64,000 nt of DNA from the NCBI GenBank assembly GCA_019671005.1, contig CM033725.1, forward strand, positions 58,191,316-58,255,315, read 5' to 3'. This DNA is from Hibiscus mutabilis (taxonomy: Eukaryota; Streptophyta; Magnoliopsida; Malvales; Malvaceae). A program made the position numbers and the translations under genes. The notes under the pieces were generated by a model that saw nothing but the letters and a program-made list of their open reading frames with translations, was not told the origin of the DNA and did not search any database. Of the stretch, positions 37,261 to 50,080 are shown piece after piece; position 1 is the first letter of the stretch; every line of letters begins with the position of its first letter.

Positions 37261-39205
37261 ATATATTAAAAATAGATTAATCATAAATTTATCCTCCACT
37301 TCCAGATATTTATGCCTTGATTTCTAATTTCGAACTCTATCTTCGTCCCTAATTTGACAAGTTCAAAATAATTTCGAATAGTCACATAATTTTTTTACTT
37401 GTTATCTCGTCTTGTCCAAAATAAAATTATTAACTTCGCCATTGATAGAATCCAATATGATCGCAAGAAACGGGAGGATTTTGATAAAAATATGTAAAAA
37501 CAATATATGGTCAAATATTGCAGCTGATAGTAATGGGGTTGAGAGTAACATGAAAGGTTGGTTTCTCTGAATTTGCTTCACAACATGGCAATGTCATATG
37601 GTTAGGTTTCCCTATGCATAGTAAATGTGATGTGAGCCACGTTACAAACACAACCCCTCTTTTGATATACTTAAATCATTATCTACATTTTTATATAAAA
37701 ATAAAAATATTTTATTCAACAAAGCTAATAGTACGGTGGGTAACAAAAGAGTCAGAAAAAATCGAGTTTAACAGAGACTCAGAGAAACGACAACGAACAT
37801 TAAAATTAACAGTAAACCACTAAATAAGAAGATTTTAACAGTCGAAATTTTTAACGAATATTTTAAGAGGTCGAATTGACAAAAATAATATAAGAAAGAC
37901 AATATAAGTCGATGAACCAAATCGTTTTTTCATTATCATGATGAAAAATTCATCACATTAATAAGGATACACAGAAGAGAAGCATCGGAGCAAAATAAAA
38001 AGGAAGAAAAAAAAGACGTTTAAAGAAAAAACAGTTAATTGTTTAAATTAGAGGTTGGCGCAAAAGAGAAGACATAAAAAAATTTAGAGAGAGGCGGCAA
38101 ATCATTATCTACATAACTAGTACAAATATCATTTGTCTTGCAAACTTTATACTATAAATGTATTATTTATATTTATAAACTCTTGGTATAAAAAATTATA
38201 TACTGAAAAGTAATTATATAACTTCATCAGTAAAAAGATTAAGGTTTTTCTTTGCCCCAACGCTACAGCTTATTTTATATTTGCTTTTTTTTTTGCTAGT
38301 GATCGATAATCAATTTTAGTATTAGTTGTCGACCATCGAGTTCATTATTTTTATGTTTTTTTATTTTTTATATTTTCAATAAAATTTTGTATCTTTGTGG
38401 CACGTGTTTTTTCTGCCTTTGTGGTATGTCTTTTTGTTTTTGTGGTTCGCTTCATCTGTTGTTTTTGCATGATTTCAGAATACCTCAGCAGTCGTTTAAT
38501 GCTCGTACAAAGACCTTTACGGAGCTAATTTTTTATTTTGATTATGTTGGTGATCATAGAAAGATAGATCCCCACTCGGTTGATGGTTATTTGTCGATGT
38601 AATCAGACCTAGGTAGTGGAGCAATCTGGCTGATAGTTTGGTTCGCTCATTTTTCACCCCGTAAAGCGTATCGTTTGGATAGAGACAAAAAATCAGGAAG
38701 ACTTATGGACTTTGTCGGTATGCTAATATCTATAAAATTATTTACTCTTTTTTGCATCTTTAGGTTCTGTATGAGCTTTTGGTGGACTAATTCCCGTTAT
38801 TCTCCCTTTTAAATATGTTATTTTAGAATAATTTTCATAATTATTAATGAAATTTAGTTGTCTTTGTCAAAAAAATCTATAAAACGATCAATAATTTATG
38901 TTTATTTTGATGATGGTGTTTAATAAAATATTACTGTATTATTATTTATTAACGTATAAATTTATACAGAAACGTATAATACATACAAATCGAAAAATTA
39001 TGTGAAAAAATGAAACAACAAACGGTATCAACCCTCTGTGGGCCCTATTATTCATTTGTTTGCTGCAAAAGACATATATTTATATGAGTCTCCTCCAATT
39101 AAGCCTCGACTCTCCCACTTTCTCTGTTCTTTTTATCATATTTCTTCCTCAAATATATTCACAAACACATTTCTTCCTCGATCTTTTCCTTGTAGAAAAA
39201 CCACC
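37261..39205. other. spacer upstream of the ERF gene
   Basis: No gene supported. From about 38280 to 38875 the sequence has a GT-rich block that ends in ATTAATGAAATTTAGTTG and an A-run, like the tail of a degraded LINE. No reverse transcriptase is visible. TATATTTATATG near 39075 is a possible ERF-gene TATA element. Confidence 0.35.
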
Positions 39206-39835
39206 ATGGGAAGACCTCAGCAGCGGTACCGCGGCGTCCGTCAACGACACTGGGGCTCTTGGGTCTCCGAAATTCGACATCCCGTCTTGTAATTCCCTTT
39301 TTCCGTATAGAAAAAGTGTTTCCGATATGATTGTTATTAATTTTTCCCCAATGGTTGAAACGTTTGTGTGTTCTGCAGGAAGACTAGGATATGGCTAGGC
39401 ACATTCGAAACAGCAGAGGATGCTGCAACGGCGTATGACGAGGCCGCGAGGCTAATGTGCGGGCAAAAAGCTCGAACCAACTTCCCGTACAATCCCAACG
39501 ATCCTCAATCTTCTTCGTCGAAGCTTCTCTCGGCTAACTTAGCAGCCAAATTACATAAATGTCACATGGCAGCACTTCAACTGGCCAAAACAAATGCAGC
39601 AAAAGAGTCTTGCGCATCACAATGTCACCCTCTAACTCCCTGCAGCCGTGGTACTACCATAAACGTTGCGGAAATGGAATACCGGCGGCAGCCGGAGAAC
39701 AAATGGGACGGGTTAGAAAGTCCGGTGGGGAGTGAACAGCAGTTCATTCCACTAGAAGATGATGATATAGACCAGATGATAGAGGAATTGCTTGATTATG
39801 GGTCTATTGAACTTTGTTCTGGTAGTTCTACTTAA
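39206..39835 (+). CDS. AP2/ERF transcription factor, ERF003 type
   Basis: This is a nuclear DNA-binding factor of ERF group V (the WIN/SHINE-related branch, ERF003-like). Two exons, 39206-39288 and 39379-39835, are joined GT-AG through a Leu codon and give 179 residues (about 181 in Arabidopsis ERF003). The single AP2 domain spans about residues 8-65: [51 protein letters not shown]. The intron inside the AP2 domain (after RHPVL) is the position typical of this group. Downstream lie [18 protein letters not shown] and the conserved C-terminal acidic block [19 protein letters not shown], also characteristic of ERF003. In the AP2 helix the family's AARAYDEAA has Thr in place of the second-position Arg (AATAYDEAA). 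Otherwise nothing is odd. Many relatives control cuticle or wall genes. The targets here are not known. Confidence 0.93.
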
Positions 39836-42800
39836 AGGTCTAATATTTCTGTTCATTTTCTCCAAATGTTAATGCACCTTCATTTTCCTTCGATTTCTCA
39901 ACATCATGGTGTATAATTATTAGGTCCTCAAATTAGATTTAGATGCTGTATGAAAATATTTTGACACCCTAATCGCCCATCATAAAACTCTGAGAATCAA
40001 TTATGATACATATATATATAATAAAACAGGGTTACGATACACTTATATCCTGTAAATACTCATTCAGTTTTACGCCTCTTTAGACTGTTGGAATTATTCC
40101 TTGTTTCGTTTCTTACTATGTATTTACTCTTATCCAACGGTATGAAAATATATAAAACTTGATGTAAAATTTTATTTTATAAGAAAATTGTACAAATTTT
40201 CAAGTCAAACAGATAACATCTCGTGAGTTTATTTACGAATTTGAAAAATTAAATTATTATAAAAATTGGAAAGTGCAAAACACTTGAGAGGAATCGAAGG
40301 TTCAATGCTTCTTTTAAGATGAACCTTTTGTTTCATTTCTTTACCTTTTTGTTATTTGGGGGAATGAATAAAGTATAGTACTTTGCTTGATTAGACCTCC
40401 CCTAGTGTGAATGCAAGTCTCTTATGCTTTCAAGAAAAGAAATTGAAAAAGTATATTTAATTATTTAATTTTGTGTTAATTTCACCCATTGTTTTCAAAT
40501 TATGACTTGAATTTTGAATAAATTTTTAAATTTCAAAATATTTTAATTAAAATTTTAAAGTATAAGTATTCTATTGATCAGGTTATTTTGTATATTTTGT
40601 TGTTAGTTTGAGTATTAAATGACAAAATATGACATGTGTACTTATCATATGGACATCACAGATTAAACATATAAAAAATATACATTTTAATTTTTAATGT
40701 TATTGTCTCTTTTCTTAACACTTCATTTACAAAACTATACATGCAATAGGTATAAAAGCGTTTAAAATTCAATCCACGTGTTTTAAATATGTTTCAATTT
40801 AACAGTCAAATGAACAACTAGGCTGGTAAGACCAAATTGATACGAATACGGTCATGATATTTCAAGGACTGAATTATAATGGTCTAAATGTAGATAACAA
40901 TTTTAAAATTTAAATAATAATTTAAGGATGTCTATGCAACCTTTTTTTAGAATTTGCCCCATATGCAAAAATTCCACGTGATTGCCAATCATTTTCAGCA
41001 AAATCTACACAATGCAAGACAAACAACGAACGTTTTTGAACAGTGTTTTGTCTACAAGAACATGAAATGTGATGGGCTGTCAATGTGAAAGAGGTTTGAG
41101 TTTCTTTGGAGGCCATGATCATGCATTGTCTCTCTCCATGGACAGTCTCTTCTATTTTCCCACTGCTTTTCTCTCTCTCTCTCTCTTAATAAAAAAAATC
41201 TAATTGAAAGTTGGAAGCTTTGCCATATCCATCCATCATAGATCCTTTGATTTCTTAGAAAGCAACACACTTTGATTCCTCCTTAAAAATTTTTTATTCT
41301 GAATCAAGATAAAATTATAAAATTTTAAAGTTTAAAGGTGTTTTGAACAGACAATCTCATACATGGTATTAAAATAAGTTAAGTTAAATATTTGTAGTAG
41401 TAAAGCAGAAGATTAGTTCTAGACTAATGGTAAAGCATACGAGAAAAGTAAAATAATGCCGTACTTTATAAATTTTAAGTTCTATTAGGTTTATTTTTAT
41501 TCAGAAGTTGATTCACCACGTAAGGTCTCAAATATTCTAAATTTCTCAATTACAGATGCCCTACAAAATATTTCCAGATTAGGCTTATCATGGTTGATTT
41601 CATTTCACTCAAACCTTCGGAAAGTCGTTGTATATTAATTAAAAACCAAACATCCCACTTGAGACATATATGGCCTAACAAAATTCAAGTATAATTCCTA
41701 AAGTAAAGCATTGTTCTTTTGGGGAATCACTTATTGGGGGTATAGATTTAGTATATTAATAATGGGACTTTATTATATTGTAGTTTAAAAAAGCAAATTA
41801 TTCATATTTAATTTTAAAAGATTTTAATAAATTATCGGTATTAATTTAATTTCGAGTATCAAATAAAAAGATTATATTCTTTTGTATAATTATCAGTATT
41901 TGACACATTAGTAGACTAATATAAATTAAGTACCGTAAAATCTTATTATAATATTTTATTTACAACGTTATTACTCGAACTTTTAATTTTATATTAAAAA
42001 CATTTTTTCCTCTTCTATTTTTTTTTTTACTTTATGGAAGAGTGATTTATTGGTTGTCCATGTGTGTGCATGGAAAGATCACTCATGCATGCTTACAATT
42101 TCCAACAATTTTTGGACCCACATGTCATTATGTTGGAACTTGGAGGCTTTACAAATTACAATGTCAAATCTTGTTCACTTGATTTGCTAGTATCAAAAAG
42201 ATTAAAGCTTTGGGATTGCAGAACACCAATCTTGTTGGTGGGCTAAATTCCCTAATCTAACCCCATGCCCCCATGATTAATCATCTTAGCCATGGGTACT
42301 TATTTTGTCCCCCACATTTATGTTAGTGAGTGAAAAAAGACAATAGGTTTTGTTTTTGTCATTTCCTCTTACCTTAGCTAGCATGCATTTGGACATCTCA
42401 TGATGTAATGTTAATACATCACTTGATGAAAATATTATTGATTTATTAATAAAAAAACATGATTGCATTCCCTAGAATTCCAATTTTGCTCGATTTCAAT
42501 CATACACGAGTAAATGCCATAAACATTGTGGACACATGCATGTGTTAATTGGTTCCCGTTTGGAATTTACAGAACTATATATATATTTATCGGTGTTTAT
42601 TCAATTAGTTGATTAATTTAGATCAGGTAACTCAACATTTGTAATTCAAATAATTTAACTCAATTTTTTTAAATAAAATTTAAATCATAAAATAAAACTC
42701 AACGCTTCGACTAACTAAAAAATTTACTTAATTCGATCGAATATTCATCATAATTAAAAAAAAGGCCATTTGTTTTTGGCATTAAAAGTTCTAAAGGGAA

Positions 42801-43219
42801 CATAAAAGTGGTCAAGAATTAATCATAGCACGTGGGATATCGTGCACAAATCATGAAGAGAGACAATGATGAGGCACTCAACATGAAAAACCCTAATCAT
42901 ATTCATGTCCATCCTATGTTCTTACTTTAGATTCGCTTATCATTGGGTTTAGATACTTTAGAGTCAAGTTAACCATACAATTTTAAGGATTTTTTTAACG
43001 TGAAGCGCCTTAAAATGAGGCAAAAAAGAGGAGTAATTAAAATTTTATTAAAAATTGTAAAAATTTTGGTATCGACTTTTTGATGTATACAAAAAATTTT
43101 ATACTTTTTGTAAGAAATTTAGTATATACCAAAATTTTTACAGCATTATACTTTTAAAAACCAAATATAAAATAAGCGTTAATCGCAAACATCTCCCAAC
43201 CAACTATAAAAGCTTAGTT
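39836..43219. other. spacer, no gene seen
   Basis: 3' region of the ERF gene and AT-rich DNA. It contains a (CT)n tract at 41170-41186 and frames without motifs (40922-41270, 42064-42468). No exon series or domain found. Confidence 0.4.
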
Positions 43220-43892
43220 CGTGGTTTGGGGGTCCATCCACAAAATATCATCGTTTCCCATCATCATTTCAAAATAAAAACAAATAAAACTAAGAGAATG
43301 GGCAAGAACGAGGTTCATCGATGCAGCCCTTCGAATGCTCTAGAGCTCTCGGTCTTAGCTGGTCAAACCACATTGCCTCTTGGGTCACCACGATGCAGCC
43401 TCTCTTCAATTCGCTCTCCTCAAGTGGTTGCTTGATCTCCTTTAAATAGGCTTGTGTGGAAACCCTGTGATAAGCCTTTGAGTTTGAATTTTGAATGCAC
43501 AAAGGATAAGACGCGTGATCATCTTATCCATATTTGAATCCTAAGGCTGACGTGTACAAGGTCCAACGGCTACTTTGATGAGCATCAAACTTTGATCCTT
43601 TGCCAGTCGAGCTTGACATTGTTTGGTCCATCTATGCCAGCTGCTACTCGGTATTTCTCTACTTCTTTTCCTGCGTTCTTTGCTAGCGCTTCTCTTCCAT
43701 ATCCGCCTGCATGTGTCTTGCATCAAAACTAGAAAAATAACCCTTCACACTGGCAATGGAATATCTCCTTAACTCCTTATGTAAATGCATGATTTTAACA
43801 TCTAAATGCAACTAAATGTACTTAAAGGGCAAGAAAGGGCGAGTAAAGGCATTGTAAAATAAGCATAAAATAGTACTTTTGAGGAGTTAACA
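43220..43892 (-). mobile_element. Gypsy-type LTR fragment
   Basis: On the minus strand it begins TGTTAACTCCTCAAAAGTAC at 43892, directly after a purine-rich primer-like tract (TTTAGGGGTG, 43893-43902). It contains the TATA-like CCTATTTAAAGGAG (43438-43451). The same TGTT start, polypurine tract and TATA block occur in the 61.1-62.6 kb LTR, so both belong to one family. The left boundary is unclear and the LTR looks truncated. Confidence 0.55.
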
Positions 43893-44740
43893 CACCCCTA
43901 AACCTAGCTCATTGCTTGTCCTTAAGTAATGCAACTAATAATCTATAAAAATAGAAAAAACAAGAAAGTACCTCGACAAAAATTGTTATGGTTCCTAACA
44001 CCTGCCAGCTAGCAAATATGCCCCTAGGTATGTCCTCGGATAGTCAGTGTATCAATGCCAAACAGATAAGCAAATTCAAGTGCAAAAGTATAGCTCTATT
44101 TTAAGGTCATCAAGTGTGCATGAAGTGCGAGCAATATGCATCAAATTTACTTAACTCCCTTAGTCAGTTTTACTACCCAAACTCAAAATTATTATCATTA
44201 AAAAATTTTCTTTATTTGCCAAGGGTGTTTTTATGTTGGCTTTTAATTAGGGTTGTGTCATGCACTGTTTGGCGTGAGATATAAGAGGGAGCAAACCACG
44301 AATACCTACGTTAATCCATATTACATCACTAAGTTAACCCATTACACCCATACCCTAAAGTTTTGTTGACTTGAGAACTAAGAGAGAGTAAACCACAAAG
44401 ACCCAAGTTAATTATTTTCTCTAAGGCAGAAGAGTGTTTTAAAATATTCCAGCCTTTGGCAAGACATTGTTGCCTTATTCTTTCTTTCTACCCTGACATT
44501 ATTTCCTTTTTTTTCTCTTTTTTTACAATTATTTCGAGTTTAATTTCAAGAAAACCTAAGTTTGTTTTGCAGACTAGGTGCATACCTCGTGAAAAATGAA
44601 ACTAAAGTTCCCTAAACTAGAGTTCAATTACCAAGCTACTTGGAGATGCTAACCTGCTGGCATACAAGTTCTTAAACATCCAGTTTCTTCATTAGAAAGA
44701 TAATCTAGAACAAATTCAACTAAACTAGCAGTGTTGGCAA
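43893..44740 (-). mobile_element. Gypsy-type 3' internal remnant
   Basis: Non-coding sequence follows the polypurine tract on the element's upstream side. It has a decayed copy of the ATTGCTTG-TCCT-CAAGCAAT hairpin (43911-43930) seen at 62610, and a pair of direct repeats (GAGGGAGCAAACCACGAATA / GAGAGTAAACCACAAAGAC) at 44286 and 44385. No frame survives. Confidence 0.45.
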
Positions 44741-44759
44741 AATTATTAGAACAATTTAT

Positions 44760-46562
44760 TAACTGAGGTAAAAATTTGTTTTAGTGGTTTGGTGTGCAAA
44801 TTGTCACTAAAAATATGTAATCAGGAGACAAATTTTAGTCGCCACTAAAATTTTGCCACTAATAAAATACACATATTGATGTAACCACTATTATTAGATA
44901 TTTTTGACAAAAAAATATCTATCACTTAAAATTTGCTTTTTATTTCAAGAAATTTTTTAACCATTAAATATTTTAGCTAAATTTCAAGAGGTACGAGATT
45001 AGATTCTCAATATAAAATACAAAGAAAAATGAGATTTTAAAATTTCCAGTGAGTGCGACTGCCCCCTAGCACCCCTAGTCCATCCATGTCTGTAATGTAT
45101 AATGTAATATTCAATAAACTTTTTTTGAATAATTCCTACACAGAGGAGGAATAATTTGCTCCTAATGGATATATATATGTAATGGATTATACTGAGGATT
45201 TATATTCTATACACTGGAATAAATTACCCTTTATATTATAAAAAATTAAATTAATTATATATTTTTTAATATTTATTATTTTTAGGAAATGTTTTTTATT
45301 ATTACAATTCAAAATTTATTCACTTAAAATGAAAAGTATATATATATTTCTTAACCCTAAAAAGGAAAAATAAAAAAGCCCACCTATTTTTTCAGGTAGT
45401 TATCAAAAAGCAAAATGAAAATACCCTACCCGCCTTGTTAATTGTTCCTCTTTCGTTATTTTTTTGTCATTAGCTTCTTTAAAAATTTTGGTTTTGTTGT
45501 TTGATATTAATATTTCTTTTCAAATAAAAGCCAAGAGAGATTAATAGAGAGGCAGAAAGATTGGGAAAGGCGAGAATTAATGAAGCATCCTTTTCCTTTT
45601 AGTGTTTGATCAAACGGGATAAGCAAGTCTAAACCAGGTTATAATGAGCAGCTCTATTTTATTTGTTCTTTTAATGGAGTTGTGTTGGCTTTGTGGTTTC
45701 TATATGATTTTTTGTTTATTTAAGTTTTGTTATTCTTGTACATACGTTTGTGGTGGTTGATGTTTTTGAATTAAGCCTCTAAATGTTTGAGTGTTAGTGT
45801 GAATTTATAATGTTCTATTTCCATATTGTTTGTTTGGTTTTTGAGTAATGAAGTCTTATTTCACTTTTTTAAAAAATAAGTTAAACCTCAAATAAACTCC
45901 ATGATCTCAATACTTGACTCACTATTGATAGATTTTTATAGATTTTCACATTTTCTTTAACAATTTCAATTGCAAGTTACTGAGCTTTCTTCATAAGAAT
46001 AAAAAATAATTATTTGTATTCTTGCTATAATTATCTAAAAGTATTTTTTCCCTTTAATAATTTAGCTCTTTTCCATCTAAAATTTGTAATACTAGTAATA
46101 ATTGTTATTAAATTTTATATTTTCTTTTAGTGGCAATATTCATTAGTGAAAGTTGATATCAATTTGGCACGTAATAAATTTAATGGTCACAAAAAATTAT
46201 GTAATAGATTTATTTCAATAATTAATTTAATTTTAGTGACGAAAATTTTATCAAAAATAAAATTTCATATATGTGACAATGTTTTAAGACACTATTGAAA
46301 TGTGTATTGTGACAAAATGTTTGTCACTAGGAATAATATTAGTTCCCAAATTTTTTGTTAACCTTTGTGTCAATAAATGTGGTCACTAAAATTTTAAAAA
46401 AATTGTGAAGCCTGTATAAAAAGTTGTCACTAATAAAATAGTGACAGAGTTATTAGTGATGAGGGGTGACGATTTGAAAAAATTGTCACTAAAAGTTATA
46501 GTGACTAAATTTAAAGGTTTTAGTGACCATTTTCATTGTCACAAAAGCTGCTTATTCTTGTA
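44760..46562. mobile_element. CACTA-like non-autonomous element, left end unclear
   Basis: The right end, read on the minus strand, is TACTACAAGAATAAGCAGC, one base from the canonical CACTACAAGAA terminus. Both flanks carry many GTCACTA/TAGTGAC subterminal repeats (44790-44870 and 46230-46550), as expected of a CACTA or similar element. The centre (about 45000-46100) is AT-rich without a transposase frame. A clean left terminus was not found, so the element may be truncated. Confidence 0.5.
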
Positions 46563-46565
46563 GTA

Positions 46566-46721
46566 CAAGAACCAGTGCCTGCAGTGCAGATGATGTGCAC
46601 TCTACATGCCTGGATTTTATCACTATAAAATTTTGGTTTTCCCTTACATTAAATAATGAAATCTAAGTTAAAGAAAAAAATATAAGAATCTCACTCATGT
46701 TCCATGATTAGATCCTCAAGA
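46566..46721 (-). pseudogene. oxidosqualene cyclase gene relic
   Basis: The sequence aligns with the 50534-50690 part of the intact cyclase gene. It holds the start of exon 13 ([14 protein letters not shown]), then the intron, then the end of exon 12 as far as the ATCCTC block. Many intron positions also match. The protein-level differences (ALQALVLV against AMQALALV) suggest it came from a paralogue and is not a recent copy. It begins right at the CACTA-like end at 46562 and fades out by about 46721. Only about 155 bp remain. Confidence 0.75.
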
Positions 46722-46861
46722 CCGATTTAACAACGGCTTGGATTAAATGGGTGTTAGTATCAGGTCGGTTTAACCGATTCAAGCCAGTTTAGGCTTTTGG
46801 GCCATAACTTAAACCGGTTCACTTACCCCTAAAATTTCAAATTGTCGGACGATCGCCGGTT

Positions 46862-48120
46862 GATAAGTAGCTAAAATAGTTATTGTTTCATTTTTAATTA
46901 TGCCTCTAATGATTCGAATATGATGTTGATCTAGGTTTTATTATGTGTTTTTCGTACAGGTCTTTAATTCTGGAAAACACACTGAAAAGAGGCAGAATTC
47001 TACAAATTTTAGCTGGAGTTACGACTAGACGTCACGTCAGTAATTCTAGAAGATAACATTAGCAGCGTTGATAGCTTATCAGTCGCAAGCCGATAGCTTA
47101 TCAATCGGATTTAAAATTTAAACTTGAGATTATCTTTTGTTTATAATTAAAATTTGAATATTATTTTGAGATTTATCTTTTATCTTTTTAGGTAATTTTT
47201 AGGGTTTTTAGAAACTATAAATGCCCCATTTGGGGCATGCTATCAATCATCTCTCAATTTTCTTAGCTTGTTTTTACTTTCAAGTTTAATTCAAGTTCTT
47301 CTTTTATATTTTCTTGTTTTTAGTTTTTTTTTATTATTTTAAAACAATACTAAGTATGATTTCTTCCATAATTATGTTTAGCTAAATTTTCTGATTAGCC
47401 AAAGGCTTAAAGCGAAACTTCAATTCACTTTGTGAGAATTAAAAGCACTCAACAACTTCGTTTGCATTCTCAATTTTCTGAAACTTAGATCGCAATCAGC
47501 CTTTCTATTAATTTTTTTTCGCTTTCATTTCAAAAAGTGCACGTTGACTTGATTGTTGTTCAGATTTATAGTTGGGAGGAAGGATCGGCTTGTAGCAAAT
47601 TTGACTTCCTATGAACACACTTAACAACAGATTCGCCAAGGGAAATTGAGATCGGATTCGATTCTCACCGAGACAACATAATTCGAGTCGGATTTTTCCA
47701 AATTCTAAAATTGTTTTATTCTAACGAAGATAGTCGTGGTTAGTCTAACCAGAAAACTAGAATCTAAAAATTGATTTTAGATTGTCGGTTTACCGGAGAG
47801 AAAAAAGTTATAAGGGTTGGGCCTTATACACTGTAACCGACATGTATCCGGAATAAAAATATTTTTTCGATGATCATTTTAAATTGAAGCAGAACAAAGC
47901 TTAAAGCTAATTAATTTACTCTTCAAAAATTTACTTTTATCGTTTCTACTTTCACTCTACAGTTATTTTTTAGCTTTTTTGCTCAAACCCCTCATTCATT
48001 ATATTGACTTCTTAGTCCCTGTGGACCGACACATTTTTTCTAGACTATGTCTTTATTTAATTTGAGATTAAGGCTTAAATTATTTGACAAAATACGATGG
48101 TTGTCTTTTGCGATTATGTC
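46862..48120 (+). mobile_element. solo LTR, Gypsy-type (family B, forward)
   Basis: It starts TGATAAGTAGC and is homologous, in inverted orientation, to 57754-59064. Shared blocks are the paired GATAGCTTATCA motifs (about 47065-47105), CTATAAATGCCCCATTTG (TATA region, 47214), GGAGGAAGGATCGGCT (47574), TGAACACACTTAAC and CTTAGTCCCTGTGG (48011). No internal region or polypurine tract adjoins it, so it looks like a solo LTR. The right boundary is approximate and target duplications were not found. Confidence 0.6.
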
Positions 48121-49646
48121 GAATAACAAGATCTCATTAAACCCAGAATTGATTCGAACCTAAGACATAGCCATATAAGCCGAAATCTTATCGGAAAAAC
48201 CCAAAAATGCAGATTATGGTCGAAAAAATGTGTAGCTTCGATGAGGCTTCTGCTGGTGTCGGACAAACGATTAGCCAGATGGGTTTTGATCGCCTCAACA
48301 CCATGAGCTTGAATTCGGAGGCCGTGTGACGATAGAAAGGCAGAGGCGACCGAAAAATGCAGAAAACAGAGGTGGCCGGTTTGGGTTCTCACCAAAACTT
48401 CAAACTAACTTTCCCGACGAACGGTAGGGGATCTTCGCGAGTGGCAGACAGCGTCGGGTTTGGGGTGGTGTGGCGGCTCAACTGACGATGACGGTGCACG
48501 CCACGACACGGTAATGACGAAGATCGGGGCGAGGACAGTGGTGGGTTAAGTGAGAGGATACTTTCCAGATTCAAGAGTGATTGAGTAATTGATGGGGTAG
48601 ATGAAGAGGTTGACTGACCTTTAATTTTTGTTTGGTGGTAGCCAAACCGAATAAACTTAAAAGAAAGCTGGGGTAACTCATAACCAAACTTAGCCTTGGC
48701 TTAAATGGTTAATACACAAACAAGTTCAATTAAATTCTTCGATGTTTATAATAGAAAGCCAACAAATACAATAATGAAGGCTTGAGCCGAACTTTATCAT
48801 TTTACATCTAGTATTATGAATGATATACATATTTATTACTACTAATTTATTAGAATGGATTTTTTCGATTAACAGTTTCACCAAAAATTGTAACGGTAAA
48901 CGTCTCTACTAATTTTATCGGCACGGTTACCGTACCATCTTGATCAAATTTTTTCGGATTAGTTACCTACTATTTAATCCGAATTTTAGGGTTTTTCGAT
49001 ACATTATATCAATTCGAATTTTTATAAATAGCGCTAGTCAAAATCGATACCAAAACGTTCGCATTTCACTCTTTTCCCTCCTTGGTTTGATTTCCATAAA
49101 ACCCATTCAAAATTTTTGAAAAATACATCTAACTGTTTCGCCTTCTAATGCTCCAATCTCCTATGTCATTTCTCCAAAAAGATTAGTTTCAAGGTATGTT
49201 GTTCGTCTTCTCGAAAAAACGCTTCTCACCATTTAAATTTTGAACAAACAATTCAAAACCCTAGAATCCGAGAAAGTTACCCAAACTCAGAAATGGTTAA
49301 TTTCTTATGTTTAATTTCAGGAGTATTTGTTAGCTCTCCAAAAGAGCTATATTTAGTACTAGAGAACTAGATGATTCGCTTGCACTTTGAATTATTTAGG
49401 ATTAGATTCATGCATTTTAGTTGCACTTCTCTGTTGAGCTCGACTTACACATTCCATTATCATATTTGTGTATTTTGACAGTTTTAAGGAATGTAAACAT
49501 GCAGCTTCATTGATGTCCATTTTCCAATCACAACATGGTAAAACACAATCACTATAAATCTAAAATGCAGGTAATCATACATAGTTTTTACTCCATTTTT
49601 ATTATAAATAATCTTCCAGACGATCGTGTTTTATCCCGAAGCATGT
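48121..49646. other. spacer downstream of the cyclase gene
   Basis: No supported gene. Two overlapping frames at 48114-48574 (minus) lie in a GC-richer patch but show no domain. At 49018-49200 a TATAAATAG motif is followed by a leader-like stretch and an AAG|GTATGTTG donor-like site on the plus strand, which could be the promoter end of a lost gene or an LTR. Confidence 0.35.
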
Positions 49647-50048
49647 TTATTTAGAAGGCCAGAAATGGTTGCGGTACTCCCCAAGAGCCCACAATGGGAA
49701 AGCATTCCTGTATGATGCATAGTGTAACATACCATTCTTCAAGAAAGTTCCAGTCAGTCCCTGCAATTTTTCCATTTCATCCAAAATTTACACACACTGT
49801 ATATATATGCAAAACATATGTAGTATATGATGAGTATGGTTTACCTGCTGGGGAAAACCACCGTTTGGCAACTGAGAATTTATCAACAACTTTGCTGCTC
49901 GATGCAGAGGTGTAGGATCCCGCTCAGCCTATTCAGAACCATGTGTGTAAGTATAGTCATTAAGAAAGTCTACATAGTACTATGTATGTATGTATGTATG
50001 TATGTATGTATGTATGTGTGTATGTATGTATGTATGTGTGTGTGTATG

Positions 50049-50080
<32 letters not shown>

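Noticed and set aside
48114..48574. Gene in a GC-richer patch
   Set aside because: Overlapping frames on the minus strand show no domain and no splice-linked partner. More likely transposon remnant.
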